A stretch of DNA of 64,000 bases from Methanoregula sp. PtaB.Bin085 (GCF_002067035.1 NZ_MVQB01000043.1:85832-149831); one strand, 5' to 3'. Counted from the stretch's first letter, positions 1 through 9,487 are shown. Numbers and translations are program-made. Notes: generated by a model not told the origin, from the sequence alone.

Positions 1-797
1 TTCACCACGATCTCGAGCAGCTTGCTCGCGCCTTCCCCGTCGGCAGCGATCTGCTTCGCAAGCGAACGGCAGCACTCCTCGAGCGCTGCGGAGAACTCTT
101 TTATGTTCACCTTCCCTGCCTCGCCGGTCGCCGTGCAGAGAGCGATGTCGTTGGTGCTGGTGTCGCCGTCGACCACGACGCGGTTGAAGGACCGTTTCGT
201 GGCAAGTTTCAGGGCTTCGGAGAGCTTCGCGGCCCCGATATCCGCATCGGTATAGATGAACGCAAGCATCGTCCCCATGTTCGGGGCGATCATGCCGCTC
301 CCCTTGGTGATTCCGCCGATGGTGAACCCTTCCCGTTCCACGAGCGCGTGCTTCGGGACGAGGTCCGTGGTCATGATCGCCTTCTCCGCAAGGTCCTCTG
401 CTTCCGGCGTGCTGGCGAGCTTCGGTGCCACCACCCCGCACTGCTTTTTTATCAGCGGCAGGTCGAGATACCGGCCGATAACGCCGGTGCTTGCAACGCC
501 GATACGCGAGGGTTTGATCCCCAGCGCTTCACCGGCATACTCCGTCATCGTGACAGCGTCGGCATAGCCCCGTTTCCCGGTGTAAGCGTTTGCGCACCCG
601 CTGTTGGCGATGACCGCTTCCAGCCTGCCTGCCTTCATCTGTTTTTTCATCAGCTCGATGGGTGCAGCACGGACAAGGTTTGCCGTGAACACCCCGGCAG
701 CTGTTCCGCTGGCGCTGATGAGCGCAAGACCGTACTTCCCTTCTTTTACGCCCCAGGCTTTGACCCCGGGGACTGCACAGATACTCTTGAATGACAT
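1..797 (-). CDS. argJ: Glutamate N-acetyltransferase / ornithine acetyltransferase (ArgJ), C-terminus beyond window
   Basis: The frame opens with ATG at 797 and stays open to position 1, so the C-terminal part is missing. ArgJ moves the acetyl group from N-acetylornithine to glutamate in the cyclic arginine pathway in the cytoplasm. The visible part carries the family landmarks: an N-terminal stretch ending in IANSGCANAYTG, and KGSGMIAPNMGTML. In this family the precursor cleaves itself just before the Thr of the ATML/GTML motif, and that Thr becomes the catalytic nucleophile. The start codon directly abuts the stop of the upstream CBS-pair gene (798), and argC lies before that, so the three genes look like one transcript. 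Family assignment is secure; the remaining operon lies outside the window. Confidence 0.93.
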   Translation of the reverse strand, partial: MSFKSICAVPGVKAWGVKEGKYGLALISASGTAAGVFTANLVRAAPIELMKKQMKAGRLEAVIANSGCANAYTGKRGYADAVTMTEYAGEALGIKPSRIGVASTGVIGRYLDLPLIKKQCGVVAPKLASTPEAEDLAEKAIMTTDLVPKHALVEREGFTIGGITKGSGMIAPNMGTMLAFIYTDADIGAAKLSEALKLATKRSFNRVVVDGDTSTNDIALCTATGEAGKVNIKEFSAALEECCRSLAKQIAADGEGASKLLEIVV

Positions 798-1292
798 CTA
801 CTCCTCAGCCTCCCCGTTACCGGAATATGCCGCCCCGATCGCGTTTATGATATCCGCCCGGGTGATGATACCAACGATAGTCTTGCCCCGCATCACGGGG
901 AGCCGGGCAATACCCTCCTTCAGCATGAGGGATGCAGCAGCCTCGACGCTCATGTCCTCTGTTGCGGTGACAACGCGGTGGGTCATGATCTTTTTTGCAG
1001 GCATGTCGCCGATATTGGTCAGGGCGTGTTTTGTTTTCTCCCAGTTGATGTACTCCCGGATCGGCACCTCGATGACCTCGAAGGGGGACGGGAGCCAGAG
1101 GTCGTCCGAGATCCGCTCGGTCTTCAGGAGGGTGATGAGGTCGGACTCGGTGACGATGCCGACCAGTTCTTTTCCTTCAAGGACCGGGAGGCCCCCGATA
1201 TGGTGCTTCCGAAACAGCGCAACAACCTGCCGGAGCGGGGTCTCCGCGGTGCAGACCACGGGATTTTTTGTCATCGCTTCCTGTACAAGCAT
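798..1292 (-). CDS. Tandem CBS-domain protein inside the arginine operon
   Basis: A 164-residue protein made of two CBS motifs and little else. The first (about residues 1-60) has MTKNPVVCTAETPLRQVVALF and GGLPVLEGKELVGIVTESDL; the second (about 95-155) has KKIMTHRVVTATEDMSVE and RLPVMRGKTIVGIITRADII. CBS pairs usually bind adenine nucleotides or SAM and act as sensors. The start ATG at 1292 has a GGGGAGGA ribosome binding site. It lies 13 bases after argC and touches argJ, so it is very probably co-expressed with arginine biosynthesis. A role as an energy sensor for the pathway is inference only. No catalytic domain is attached. Confidence 0.88.
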   Translation of the reverse strand: MLVQEAMTKNPVVCTAETPLRQVVALFRKHHIGGLPVLEGKELVGIVTESDLITLLKTERISDDLWLPSPFEVIEVPIREYINWEKTKHALTNIGDMPAKKIMTHRVVTATEDMSVEAAASLMLKEGIARLPVMRGKTIVGIITRADIINAIGAAYSGNGEAEE

Positions 1293-1305
1293 GGTTCCTC
1301 CCCGC

Positions 1306-2292
1306 TCAGGGGAACATCCCGGCGCCGGTAAGGCCGTCGTTTTCCTTGTAGCCGCACATCAGGTTCATGTTCTGGATGGCCTGGCCGCTCGCTCCCTTGA
1401 CCAGGTTGTCGATTGCCGAGCAGGCTACGACCCGCAGGCCTTCGCTCTCCACCATGACGTCGCAGAAGTTGCTCCCGCGGACTGCAGCAAGGACAGGCTT
1501 CTGGTACCGGACGAAATACTCGTCCCTGTAGAAGTCGCGGTAGAGCTTCTCGACCTCTTTCTGCTCCATCGGCTCGTCCAGGAGAATGTGTGCCGTGGTC
1601 AGGATGCCGCGGTTCACGGGCACGAGGTGGGGCGTGAAGTAGACCTTTGCCTTCGATTTGAGGAACGCCATCTCCTGCTTCATCTCGGCAAGGTGGCGGT
1701 GGCTCGTCCACTTGTACGGTCCGACATTATCACCCACGTTGGGATAGTGCGTTGTAGCCGATGGATTGTCGCCCGCCCCGCTGACACCGGTCTTGGAATC
1801 GTAGATGACCGTGTGGGCGTATTTTGCAAGGGGAGCCGCCGCAAGGGTTGCCCCCGTGGGGAAGCAGCCGGGGTTCGAGACGAACTTCGCGTTGATGCAC
1901 TCCTTGCGATGGAGCTCGGGGATGCCGTACGGTGCGGGGAAATAATCCGAGTGCTTGACATCGTACACTTTCTCGAACACGTCCTTCGGCAGCCGGTAGT
2001 CTGCGCTGAGGTCCACGACTTTGATCCCGCGGGACAGGAGTTTGCCGGCATAGGTCATCGCCGCCGTGTGAGGGACCGCGAGGAATGCCACGTCCGCATC
2101 GATGGCATCGGTCTCAGGATTCGTGAAGGTGAGATCCGTGAACCCTTTCAGGTGGGGGTGGATCTGGTCAAGGGGAGTACCGGCAAGTTTCCGCGACGTT
2201 GCGCACGTCACCTCGGCCTCGGAATGGTAAGCCAAGAGGCGGACCAGCTCACCACCGGCATAGCCGGAGGCCCCGATAATCGCGATTTTCAT
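1306..2292 (-). CDS. argC: N-acetyl-gamma-glutamyl-phosphate reductase (ArgC)
   Basis: A 328-residue NADPH-dependent reductase for the third step of arginine synthesis, giving N-acetylglutamate semialdehyde. The N-terminal Rossmann motif [14 protein letters not shown] (residues 7-20) and the catalytic-Cys motif [12 protein letters not shown] (Cys about 143) are present, and the length is normal. It is the first gene of the argC-CBS-argJ group. Upstream of the ATG at 2292 a TATA-like ATTAAATTT lies so close that the leader must be very short. Confidence 0.96.
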   Translation of the reverse strand: MKIAIIGASGYAGGELVRLLAYHSEAEVTCATSRKLAGTPLDQIHPHLKGFTDLTFTNPETDAIDADVAFLAVPHTAAMTYAGKLLSRGIKVVDLSADYRLPKDVFEKVYDVKHSDYFPAPYGIPELHRKECINAKFVSNPGCFPTGATLAAAPLAKYAHTVIYDSKTGVSGAGDNPSATTHYPNVGDNVGPYKWTSHRHLAEMKQEMAFLKSKAKVYFTPHLVPVNRGILTTAHILLDEPMEQKEVEKLYRDFYRDEYFVRYQKPVLAAVRGSNFCDVMVESEGLRVVACSAIDNLVKGASGQAIQNMNLMCGYKENDGLTGAGMFP

Positions 2293-2367
2293 GGAGAAAT
2301 ATCCGATTACTGGAAATTTAATGGTTCTTAACGGGAAGACGGGGAGGCCGGCGGAATAAAAGCGGGG

Positions 2368-3285
2368 TTATGCCTGCCCGGTCCTGCGGGAATACACGGA
2401 ATACAGCCGCTGGCCGAGCAGCTCGATCCGCTGCCGGTCCTCGAGCCCGGTGATCAGGTCATCCGGGAGTTTGTCGGCACCATCCCGTGCCCCGAGATAT
2501 GCCCCGCAGAGGAACGCGATCGTGTCGGTATTCCCCCCGGTATTGGCTGCGACTGTGAGAAGGTCGGGGGGGTGGGTATACCGGCTGATCAGGAAGAACG
2601 CAATCGGCACGGTCTGGAAGACCGAGACATCGTTGCCGATCTTGAGGAGCGCGGTCTCCGTCTCCATTCCATCTTTCTCGAGAACGAGCGCGTTGCGGAT
2701 CTTGCCTCCCAGCACCTCATCCTCAACCTGAGCCTTGGCAAGGGCCTTGCCAATCGGATCGGGCGTTTCGTGAAGGGTATGGTACAGGAGAGTCACGAAG
2801 GTCGAGACCGCGGCGTGGGCGGCCGGGTGGGTATGCGTGACATTGCAGGCCCGGACTGCCCGTTCGCAGGCTTCGCTCATATCGGGGAACGCGAGGGCAA
2901 AGGGGACCGCGAGGGGGAGGCAGCCGGCAGTGGTCGACTTGACACCCTTGCGGGGCACATTCTCCCGGTCAACGTGCTCGCAGACCGCAGAAACCGATCC
3001 GTCGGGGAAACGCAGTGCTCCCCTGCCGTACAGTTCGCGGAGTGCCGCGGTGTACCGTTCCTCGTTGTATTTACCGTCAGCAAGGAGGGTTGCAACCAGG
3101 ATCATGATCTGGGTGTCGTCAGTATACTGCCCCGGGTTCAGGCCTTCGTTGGGATGACCCTTGTAGGGTCGCCTGTACCCGTACTTCATCTTGTTGATAT
3201 TGGGTGAGGTGCTCTCGTTGGGCATGCCGAGCGCGTCGCCGATCGCTGCGCCTAAGAGGCACCCCGTGAATTTCTTCAGCATCAT
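2368..3285 (-). CDS. ADP-ribosylglycohydrolase (DraG-like) family protein
   Basis: DraG-type enzymes remove ADP-ribose from modified proteins, or act on related ADP-ribosyl compounds, using two Mg ions. The metal-binding motifs are visible: GDALGMPNE near the N-terminus, YTDDTQ, and GGNTDTIAFLCGAYLGA near the C-terminus. The open frame extends to 3402, but the homologous part begins at the double Met at 3285/3282 (MMLKKFTGCLLGAAIGDALG), so I start there. No ADP-ribosyltransferase partner is visible. The gene is divergent from acs and shares its roughly 200-bp control region. The target is unknown. Confidence 0.88.
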   Translation of the reverse strand: MMLKKFTGCLLGAAIGDALGMPNESTSPNINKMKYGYRRPYKGHPNEGLNPGQYTDDTQIMILVATLLADGKYNEERYTAALRELYGRGALRFPDGSVSAVCEHVDRENVPRKGVKSTTAGCLPLAVPFALAFPDMSEACERAVRACNVTHTHPAAHAAVSTFVTLLYHTLHETPDPIGKALAKAQVEDEVLGGKIRNALVLEKDGMETETALLKIGNDVSVFQTVPIAFFLISRYTHPPDLLTVAANTGGNTDTIAFLCGAYLGARDGADKLPDDLITGLEDRQRIELLGQRLYSVYSRRTGQA

Positions 3286-3411
3286 TGCTCTATTGGAAAA
3301 CCCGGACAGATAATCCTTCTTATATCTTTTAAGGGCGGACAGAATCCCGCATTGTCCAATCAGGGAGCTGCTATTTTCCCTGCACGGACAGAACCGGATC
3401 ACCCTTTGGAT

Positions 3412-3457
3412 TTTGTCGAAACCATATTCGACAAATTTTAAATATGATGTTCAACAT
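3412..3457 (+). promoter_or_regulatory. acs promoter with two dyads flanking the TATA box
   Basis: A 9-bp inverted repeat, TTTGTCGAA (3412-3420) and TTCGACAAA (3427-3435), separated by 6 bases, sits directly before the TATA-like TTTTAAATATGA (3436-3447). A second dyad, ATGTTCAACAT (3447-3457), overlaps its downstream edge. The acs ATG follows at 3484, with GGGTGTGAC as ribosome binding site. The arrangement suggests a repressor or activator site at the BRE/TATA region. The regulator is not identified. Confidence 0.6.
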
Positions 3458-3483
3458 GATTAATAATGTAAAATGGGTGTGAC

Positions 3484-5376
3484 ATGACGGAAGACTTTGA
3501 TGTCAGACTGGTTGAGGACGTGAAATCGTACACGCCCGATCCCGCGTACAGGAAAAATGCCTGGATGCCGGACTACCAGAAAGCCTATGCAGAATTTATG
3601 AAAAACCCGGAAAAATTCTGGGAGGCCCAGGCAAAGGAACTGGACTGGATCAGGCCATGGGATAAGGTACTGGAATGGAACTACCCGTACGCAAAGTGGT
3701 TCACTGGTGCTCAGCTGAATATCACGCTCAACTGTCTTGACCGGCATGCCAACAACAGCCGGCGCAACAAAGTCGCCCTCATCTGGAGGGGGGAGGAGGG
3801 GCGCGAGCGGATCTTCACGTACCAGAAGCTGCTGTCCCAGGTCTGCCGCTTTGCGAACGCCCTGAAAAAAATCGGTGTGAAGAAAGGTGACTGCGTCTGT
3901 ATCTATATGCCGCTTGTCCCGGAACAGCTCATAGCCATGCTTGCCTGTGCCCGTATCGGCGCAGTCCACAGCGTCGTGTTCGGTGGTTTCGGCTCTGCTG
4001 CGCTGAACATGCGCATTAATGATGCCGGGGCAAAGGTCATCATCACCGCGGATATCTCGATCCGTCGCGGAAAGGCAATCCAGCTTAAGGCGATCGTTGA
4101 TGAGGCCACGGTCGATGCCCCCACGGTCGAGCATGTCATCGTGCTGCGGCGGCGGGAGCCGCTCGTTGATCTCCAGGAGATCGAGCTCGACTTCCACGAG
4201 ATGATGGCGGGAATGCCGGACACCTGCGAGCCTGAGGTCATGGACGCCGAGGACCCGTTCTTCATCCTGTATACCAGCGGGTCCACCGGCAAGCCCAAGG
4301 GGATCGTTCACACCTGCGCAGGATACATGGTCGGTACCCATTACACCAGTAAAAACGTCTTTGACATCAAGGAGAACGACACCTACTGGTGCACCGCCGA
4401 TCCCGGCTGGATCACCGGCCACAGCTACATAGTGTACGGACCGCTTGCAGTGGGTGCAACGGTCTTCATATCGGAGCTGACCCCGGATTACCCGGATGCA
4501 GGCAGCTACTGGAGCCTCATCGAGGAGCAGAAGATCACGATCTTCTACACTGCACCGACAGCCATCCGGATGTTCATGAAGATGGGCGAGGAGTGGCCGG
4601 ACAAGTATAACCTGAGCTCCCTGCGGATCATCGGGTCGGTTGGCGAACCCCTCAACCCGGAAGCGTTCGAATGGTATTACCGGGTCATCGGGAAGAAGCG
4701 GTGCCCGATCGTGGATACCTGGTGGCAGACAGAAACGGGAATGATCATGATCACAACCGTGATCGGCGAACCCATGCACCCGGGATTCGCCGGCAAACCC
4801 CTCCCTGGCGTAATAGCCGATGTCGTGGACAAGGAGGGAAAGCCCGTGAAACCCGGCACCGGCGGGCTGCTCGTAGTAAAATCTCCCTGGCCATCCATGC
4901 TCCGTACGGTCTACAAGGACGACGAGCGGTACCGCAAGTACTGGTACACCATCGACGGTGTTTATACCGTGGGCGACCTTGCCGTAAAAAGCAGGGACGG
5001 CTACATCATGATCCTGGGACGATCGGACGACATCATCATCGTTGCCGGCCACAATATCGGGACAGCCGAGGTCGAGAGCGCGCTGGTCTCCCACCATGCG
5101 GTAGCCGAGGCTGCGGTCATCGGCAAGCCGGATGAGGTCAAGGGCAACAGCATCAAGGCATTCGTCATTCTCCGGGTCGGCAACAAGCCAGGCGACCGGC
5201 TCAGGCAGGACCTGCTCCACCATGTCAGGAGCACGCTCGGGCCGATCGCCATGCCCCATGAAATCGATTTCGTGGACAAGCTGCCCAAGACCCGGAGCGG
5301 CAAGATCATGCGCCGGGTGCTCAAGGCAAAAGAGATGGGTATGGACCCCGGCGACGTGTCCACGCTGGAGGAGTAA
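3484..5376 (+). CDS. acs: Acetyl-CoA synthetase, AMP-forming
   Basis: A 630-residue member of the ANL adenylating family that activates acetate to acetyl-CoA via acetyl-AMP. Motifs in order: the P-loop-like YTSGSTGKPKGIVHT (about 262-276), WWQTETG (about 413-419) and GRSDDIIIVAGHNIG, which marks the hinge and C-terminal domain. The C-terminal PKTRSGKIMRR contains the Lys used for adenylation and for acetylation control in homologues. Length fits Acs. Methanomicrobiales commonly need acetate as a carbon source, so assimilation is the likely role. It is followed 74 bases later by an MFS transporter, probably in the same transcript. Confidence 0.96.
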   Translation: MTEDFDVRLVEDVKSYTPDPAYRKNAWMPDYQKAYAEFMKNPEKFWEAQAKELDWIRPWDKVLEWNYPYAKWFTGAQLNITLNCLDRHANNSRRNKVALIWRGEEGRERIFTYQKLLSQVCRFANALKKIGVKKGDCVCIYMPLVPEQLIAMLACARIGAVHSVVFGGFGSAALNMRINDAGAKVIITADISIRRGKAIQLKAIVDEATVDAPTVEHVIVLRRREPLVDLQEIELDFHEMMAGMPDTCEPEVMDAEDPFFILYTSGSTGKPKGIVHTCAGYMVGTHYTSKNVFDIKENDTYWCTADPGWITGHSYIVYGPLAVGATVFISELTPDYPDAGSYWSLIEEQKITIFYTAPTAIRMFMKMGEEWPDKYNLSSLRIIGSVGEPLNPEAFEWYYRVIGKKRCPIVDTWWQTETGMIMITTVIGEPMHPGFAGKPLPGVIADVVDKEGKPVKPGTGGLLVVKSPWPSMLRTVYKDDERYRKYWYTIDGVYTVGDLAVKSRDGYIMILGRSDDIIIVAGHNIGTAEVESALVSHHAVAEAAVIGKPDEVKGNSIKAFVILRVGNKPGDRLRQDLLHHVRSTLGPIAMPHEIDFVDKLPKTRSGKIMRRVLKAKEMGMDPGDVSTLEE

Positions 5377-5450
5377 ACTCCTCTTTGTTTTTCGGCCGGA
5401 TCCCCTCAGAGGGATATGCGACAGACAATGAGATCTGACGAGAGGGTATT

Positions 5451-6725
5451 ATGACGGAAAATTCACCTGAAACGATTATGGGAATGGAAGCGGAAAAAGG
5501 GCGCTGGGTGCTGGTCATCCCCGGGATGCTCATCAACCTCTGCCTCGGCACGATCTACTCGTGGAGCGTCTTTGTCGCACCGCTCACCGAGTACTTCAGG
5601 AAAGACCTCGGGCTCGCGGTGACGGCGAACGATGTCCTGCTGCCGTTCTCGGTCTTCCTGTTATTCTTTGCCATCACCATGGCATTTGCCGGCAAATATA
5701 TCGAGAAGTACGGGCCGCGGAATGTCACGATTGTCGGCGGGATCCTGACCGGCCTCGGCTGGCTGCTCGCGTCGTTTGCCACGTCGGTGCCGATGCTCTA
5801 TGTCCTGTACGGTGTTGTCGGCGGGATCGGTGTCGGGATCGCGTACGGCGTCCCGGTTGCGGTTGCTGCACGCTGGTTCCCCGACCGGCGGGGCCTTGCC
5901 GTAGGCCTGACACTGCTCGGATTCGGTTTCTCCGCGTTCTTCACGGCAAACATCGCGTCGTACCTGATCGGGGCGTACGGGGTCATGACAACGTTCAGGA
6001 TCTTCGGGATCGCGTTTGTCATCCTGACCGTCCTCCTCGCCCTGCCGCTGAAGTTCCCGCCGGCCGGGTGGAAACCCGCCGGGTGGACTCCCCCGGCGCC
6101 GGCTGCAGGCCGGGCGGTCACCTGCGAGCTCCGGCGCGAGGAGATGGTCAAGACTTCCTCGTTCTACGCGCTGTGGGCCTGCTACTTCATCGGCTGCCTT
6201 GCCGGCCTCATGGCGGTCGGCATCGCAAAGCCTGTCGGCTCGGATATCGGCATCGAGGCGGGTCTCGCAACGATCCTCGTCGGGGTCTTTGCGATCTTCA
6301 ACGGCTTCGGCCGGCCGGTCTTCGGTTCCCTCACCGACCGCCTCACCCCCCGGAACACAGCCATGCTCTCGTTCGTCCTGATCGCGGCCGTGTCCGTCCT
6401 GATGTGGCAGGTGCCGGCGGTCCCGGTGTACCTCCTTGCCTTTGTCGTCCTCTGGGGCTGCCTCGGAGGGTGGCTCGCGATTGCCCCGACCGCGTGCGGC
6501 AGCTACTTCGGCACCTGCGACTACCCGCGATGCTACGGCGTGCTCTTCCTTGCCTACGGTGCCGGCGCCATTGCCGGGCCCCAGCTGGCAGGATTCATCA
6601 AGACCTCGACCGGCTCCTATCTCGGGGTATTCCCGTACGTCGCGGTTCTCGCGGCGATCGGGTTTGTCATCGCGTTCGCGCTGCTGAAGCCGCCGAAGGT
6701 TTCCCCTGAAAATATCGCCAAATGA
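5451..6725 (+). CDS. MFS transporter, oxalate/formate antiporter (OFA) type
   Basis: A 424-residue membrane protein with about twelve hydrophobic segments. The N-terminal GTIYSWSVFVAPL in helix 1 and the loop ARWFPDRRGLAVGLTLLG are typical of the OFA branch of the major facilitator superfamily, which moves small carboxylates. GAGGGTATT precedes the ATG. Its position right after acs suggests uptake of acetate or another monocarboxylate, but the substrate cannot be read from the sequence. Confidence 0.85.
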   Translation: MTENSPETIMGMEAEKGRWVLVIPGMLINLCLGTIYSWSVFVAPLTEYFRKDLGLAVTANDVLLPFSVFLLFFAITMAFAGKYIEKYGPRNVTIVGGILTGLGWLLASFATSVPMLYVLYGVVGGIGVGIAYGVPVAVAARWFPDRRGLAVGLTLLGFGFSAFFTANIASYLIGAYGVMTTFRIFGIAFVILTVLLALPLKFPPAGWKPAGWTPPAPAAGRAVTCELRREEMVKTSSFYALWACYFIGCLAGLMAVGIAKPVGSDIGIEAGLATILVGVFAIFNGFGRPVFGSLTDRLTPRNTAMLSFVLIAAVSVLMWQVPAVPVYLLAFVVLWGCLGGWLAIAPTACGSYFGTCDYPRCYGVLFLAYGAGAIAGPQLAGFIKTSTGSYLGVFPYVAVLAAIGFVIAFALLKPPKVSPENIAK

Positions 6726-6732
6726 TAGAATG

Positions 6733-6815
6733 ATGGGGGCCTGATGCCCCCATACTTCCGGTTAGGATAGTTGCCGCCGCCCCCGCAGGGGCTCTCCCGC
6801 GGCGGCTTTCAATAC
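6733..6815. terminator. Hairpin after the acs-MFS unit, plus a GC-rich palindrome
   Basis: ATGGGGGC (6733-6740) and GCCCCCAT (6746-6753) form an 8-bp stem with a 5-base loop just after the MFS stop codon; no long T run follows. About 15 bases further, GCCGCCGC...GCGGCGGC brackets a GC-rich segment that resembles the other intergenic palindromes of this window. The rest of 6726-6978 holds no supported gene. Confidence 0.4.
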
Positions 6816-6978
6816 GCGTTTCACGGAACCTGCTCTGGCCCAGCCGTGTCTCGGAGAGGCCCTGAGGCGGGGGGCCATCGTAATTTCCAGCTGTTGCCTG
6901 TTTTTCATTATTCACGTCTGAACGCTTGTTAAGCCGGGTTTCTGACTGAGTTTTTTCCAAAAAAAACTCTACGGTTAC

Positions 6979-8076
6979 CTAATGGTGGATCTTCTTCCTC
7001 TGGGCGATCCGGTATCCCGAGATGACCTGAAGGGAGTCCCCGAACTCCCGGTCGAGATCCGGGTCTCCGGAATCGATATAGAGATGCTTAATCTCCGCGA
7101 GCTTGTGGGGCGTTGCGATAACGATGAGATTTTTTATCCCGACCTTCCGCACGAGTGCGGCACTGATCTGCTGGTTGCCCCGGCCGAGGACAAATCCCTG
7201 CGCCCCGATCGGGCTGAGGATAATCCGGGTATCGGGGTACTTGTCCGCAAGGGCAAGGAGGGTCTTCTCGTCGCAGTCGGTTGCGACAAGGCGCCGGTCC
7301 CTGACGGCATCCACACCAAGCAGGGTCTTTTTTATCCCGAGCCGGCGGGCAATGGCCTCGGTCGTGGTACCTGCCCCGATGATGTAGAGGGTTCCCCGGA
7401 GCATGATCTCGTCAACGAACTGGGCGATTGCGGCCTTTGCCCGCTCTTCGTCCGCCTCCTCGTACACTGCCTTCGCCGCCTGGGTCTTCCCTGCAAGCGC
7501 CGGGGTCCGGGCGATCCCGTACAGGCGGGTCTTCAGGGTATTGGCCCGGTACGCGTCCTCATCGACATCCATGACTTCCGCATCCCTGAGGCGGTGCCGG
7601 TCGAATGCCTGCACGAGGTCCGCCGCACTGGCCGGGTCGACGGCAAAGACCGCGGAATACATCTTGACCCCCGCGGGGATGCCGAGGAGCGGGACATCCC
7701 GGCCGGTGATGTCAAAGACATCGCGTGCCGTCCCGTCCCCCCCGCAGAACAGGACCAGGTCCACCCCGTTTTTCAAAAAAGCTTTCACGGCGTTCTTCGT
7801 ATCCGCCTGGCTGCTCTCGCCGGTATACCGGTACACCTCCTCAAAATCTGTGATACCTGCACCCTTCAGGGCATCCGCACCCATTGATCCGGAGCAGGTG
7901 ATGAATACCAAATCCGTCTTTCCTGCAAGACGCCCGAGTGCTGCCGTTGCCCGGTCCGTGGCATGCGGGACAGCGCCACGCCGCCGTGCTTCCTCAACAT
8001 TCCCGTCGGTCCCTTTCAGCCCTACCGACCCGCCCATCCCGGCAACCGGGTTGACGATGAGACCGATCCGTTTCAT
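6979..8076 (-). CDS. NAD kinase-like protein (ATP-NAD/AcoX family)
   Basis: A 365-residue protein with an N-terminal IGLIVNPVAGMGG and the diagnostic CGGDGTARDVFD (about 111-122) of the NAD-kinase/diacylglycerol-kinase fold. The AcoX-like branch is longer than ordinary NAD kinase, and this length fits that branch. It probably phosphorylates NAD or a related substrate in the cytoplasm. The gene follows trpB2 by about 20 bases on the same strand, so co-transcription is likely. The precise substrate is inferred from the family only. Confidence 0.8.
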   Translation of the reverse strand: MKRIGLIVNPVAGMGGSVGLKGTDGNVEEARRRGAVPHATDRATAALGRLAGKTDLVFITCSGSMGADALKGAGITDFEEVYRYTGESSQADTKNAVKAFLKNGVDLVLFCGGDGTARDVFDITGRDVPLLGIPAGVKMYSAVFAVDPASAADLVQAFDRHRLRDAEVMDVDEDAYRANTLKTRLYGIARTPALAGKTQAAKAVYEEADEERAKAAIAQFVDEIMLRGTLYIIGAGTTTEAIARRLGIKKTLLGVDAVRDRRLVATDCDEKTLLALADKYPDTRIILSPIGAQGFVLGRGNQQISAALVRKVGIKNLIVIATPHKLAEIKHLYIDSGDPDLDREFGDSLQVISGYRIAQRKKIHH

Positions 8077-8098
8077 GAAAAAAGATGAGCAGCCGGGA

Positions 8099-9457
8099 TT
8101 ATTGTATCTTGGGGATACGGCCGATGGCCTCTTTGATCAGTTCGTCCGGGTACTCGTAGTCCACGAGCTGCCCGGAGTAGAACGCATCGTAGGCGGACAT
8201 GTCGAAGTTGCCGTGGCCGGAGCAGTTGAAGAGGATGGTCTTGTCCTCGCCCGTCTTTTTGCATTTCATCGCCTCGTCGATGGCTCCCTTGACTGCGTGG
8301 GCGGTCTCAGGGGCAACGATGATCCCTTCCGTGCGGGCGAAGGTCTGGGCTGCATCGAAGACCTCGCTCTGGTGGTACGCGACCGCCCGGGCAACCCCGT
8401 CGTGGACAAGGCGCGAGACGATGGGCGAGTCGCCGTGGTACCGGAGACCGCCGGCGTGCATGGACGGCGGGATGAAGTCATGGCCGAGGGTGTACATCAT
8501 CAGGAGCGGGGTCAGCCCGGCAACGTCCCCGAAGTCGTACGTGAAGACACCCTTCGTCAGGGTCGGGCACGATGCCGGTTCAACGCCGATGATGTCCACA
8601 TCCTTGTGCTTCCCGGTCATCTTGTCGCCCGCGAACGGGAACGAGATCCCGGCAAAGTTCGATCCGCCGCCAACGCAGCCGATGACAACGTCCGGGTAGT
8701 CGTCGACCATCGCGAGCTGCTCCCGGCACTCCTGACCGATAATGGTCTGGTGGAGGCAGACGTGGTTCAGCACGGAGCCGAGCGCGTAGTTGGTGTCGGC
8801 GTGCGTTGCGGCGTCCTCGACGGCCTCAGAGATCGCGATCCCGAGCGCCCCGGGGGTGTCCGGGTCCTTGTCCAGCACAGCCTTTCCCGAGTTCGTCTTC
8901 GTGCTGGGGCTCGGGATGCACTCCGCTCCCCAGACATGCATCATCGACTTGCGGTAGGGTTTCTGGGTATAGCTCGACCTGACCATGTAGATGGTGCAGT
9001 CGAGATCGTAGAGCATGGTCGCGAACGCCAGCGCGGATCCCCACTGCCCGGCGCCGGTCTCGGTTGCAATCCGCTCGATCCCGGCCTTCATGTTGTAGTA
9101 CGCCTGCGGGATCGATGTGTTGGTCTTGTGGCTCCCCGCAGGGCTCACGCCCTCCCACTTGTAGTAGATCTTCGCCGGGGTCTTCAGGAACTTCTCCAGC
9201 CGGTGGGCGCGGTACAGCGGGCTTGGCCTCCAGAGGTGCAGGACTTCCTGGACTTCCTGCGGGATGTCGATATACCGGTCGGTCGAGACTTCCTGTCTGA
9301 TGAGTTCCATCGGGAAGATGGCCTTGAGGTCATCGGGTCCCACCGGTTTGTGGGTAGCGGGGTGGAGATCGGGTGCCAGTGGCGACGGCAGGTCCGCCTG
9401 GATATTGTACCACTTCTTCGGCATCTGATCCTCTTCGAGCAGGATCTTGGTCTTCAT
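8099..9457 (-). CDS. trpB2: TrpB2-type tryptophan synthase beta chain
   Basis: A 452-residue PLP enzyme of the TrpB2 branch, longer than TrpB1. The PLP lysine lies in [15 protein letters not shown] (Lys about 111); [24 protein letters not shown] and [15 protein letters not shown] follow. TrpB2 makes tryptophan from indole and serine and often occurs without TrpA, as here. The chosen ATG at 9457 gives a very short leader after the TATA box; Met12 at 9424 is a possible alternative start. An NAD-kinase-like gene follows. Confidence 0.93.
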   Translation of the reverse strand: MKTKILLEEDQMPKKWYNIQADLPSPLAPDLHPATHKPVGPDDLKAIFPMELIRQEVSTDRYIDIPQEVQEVLHLWRPSPLYRAHRLEKFLKTPAKIYYKWEGVSPAGSHKTNTSIPQAYYNMKAGIERIATETGAGQWGSALAFATMLYDLDCTIYMVRSSYTQKPYRKSMMHVWGAECIPSPSTKTNSGKAVLDKDPDTPGALGIAISEAVEDAATHADTNYALGSVLNHVCLHQTIIGQECREQLAMVDDYPDVVIGCVGGGSNFAGISFPFAGDKMTGKHKDVDIIGVEPASCPTLTKGVFTYDFGDVAGLTPLLMMYTLGHDFIPPSMHAGGLRYHGDSPIVSRLVHDGVARAVAYHQSEVFDAAQTFARTEGIIVAPETAHAVKGAIDEAMKCKKTGEDKTILFNCSGHGNFDMSAYDAFYSGQLVDYEYPDELIKEAIGRIPKIQ

Positions 9458-9472
9458 ACTCAGTACTTACTC

Positions 9473-9487
9473 TGTACAAATATATAC
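9473..9487 (-). promoter_or_regulatory. trpB2 promoter with TRP-box-like hexamer
   Basis: On the minus strand a TATA-like GTATATATT (9479-9487) is followed immediately by TGTACA (9473-9478), about 16 bases before the trpB2 start. TGTACA is the consensus TRP box bound by the TrpY repressor in Methanothermobacter, where trpB2 is a TrpY target. Here there is a single copy, so the match could be chance. Confidence 0.4.

Noticed and set aside
604..2331. Long plus-strand frames over the arg genes, such as 604-2331
   Set aside because: They are antisense shadows of GC-rich genes; the minus-strand products have clear motifs and the shadows have none.
3460..5259. A 599-residue minus-strand frame opposite acs
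   Set aside because: It mirrors acs codons, has no recognisable motif or start signal, and acs is beyond doubt.
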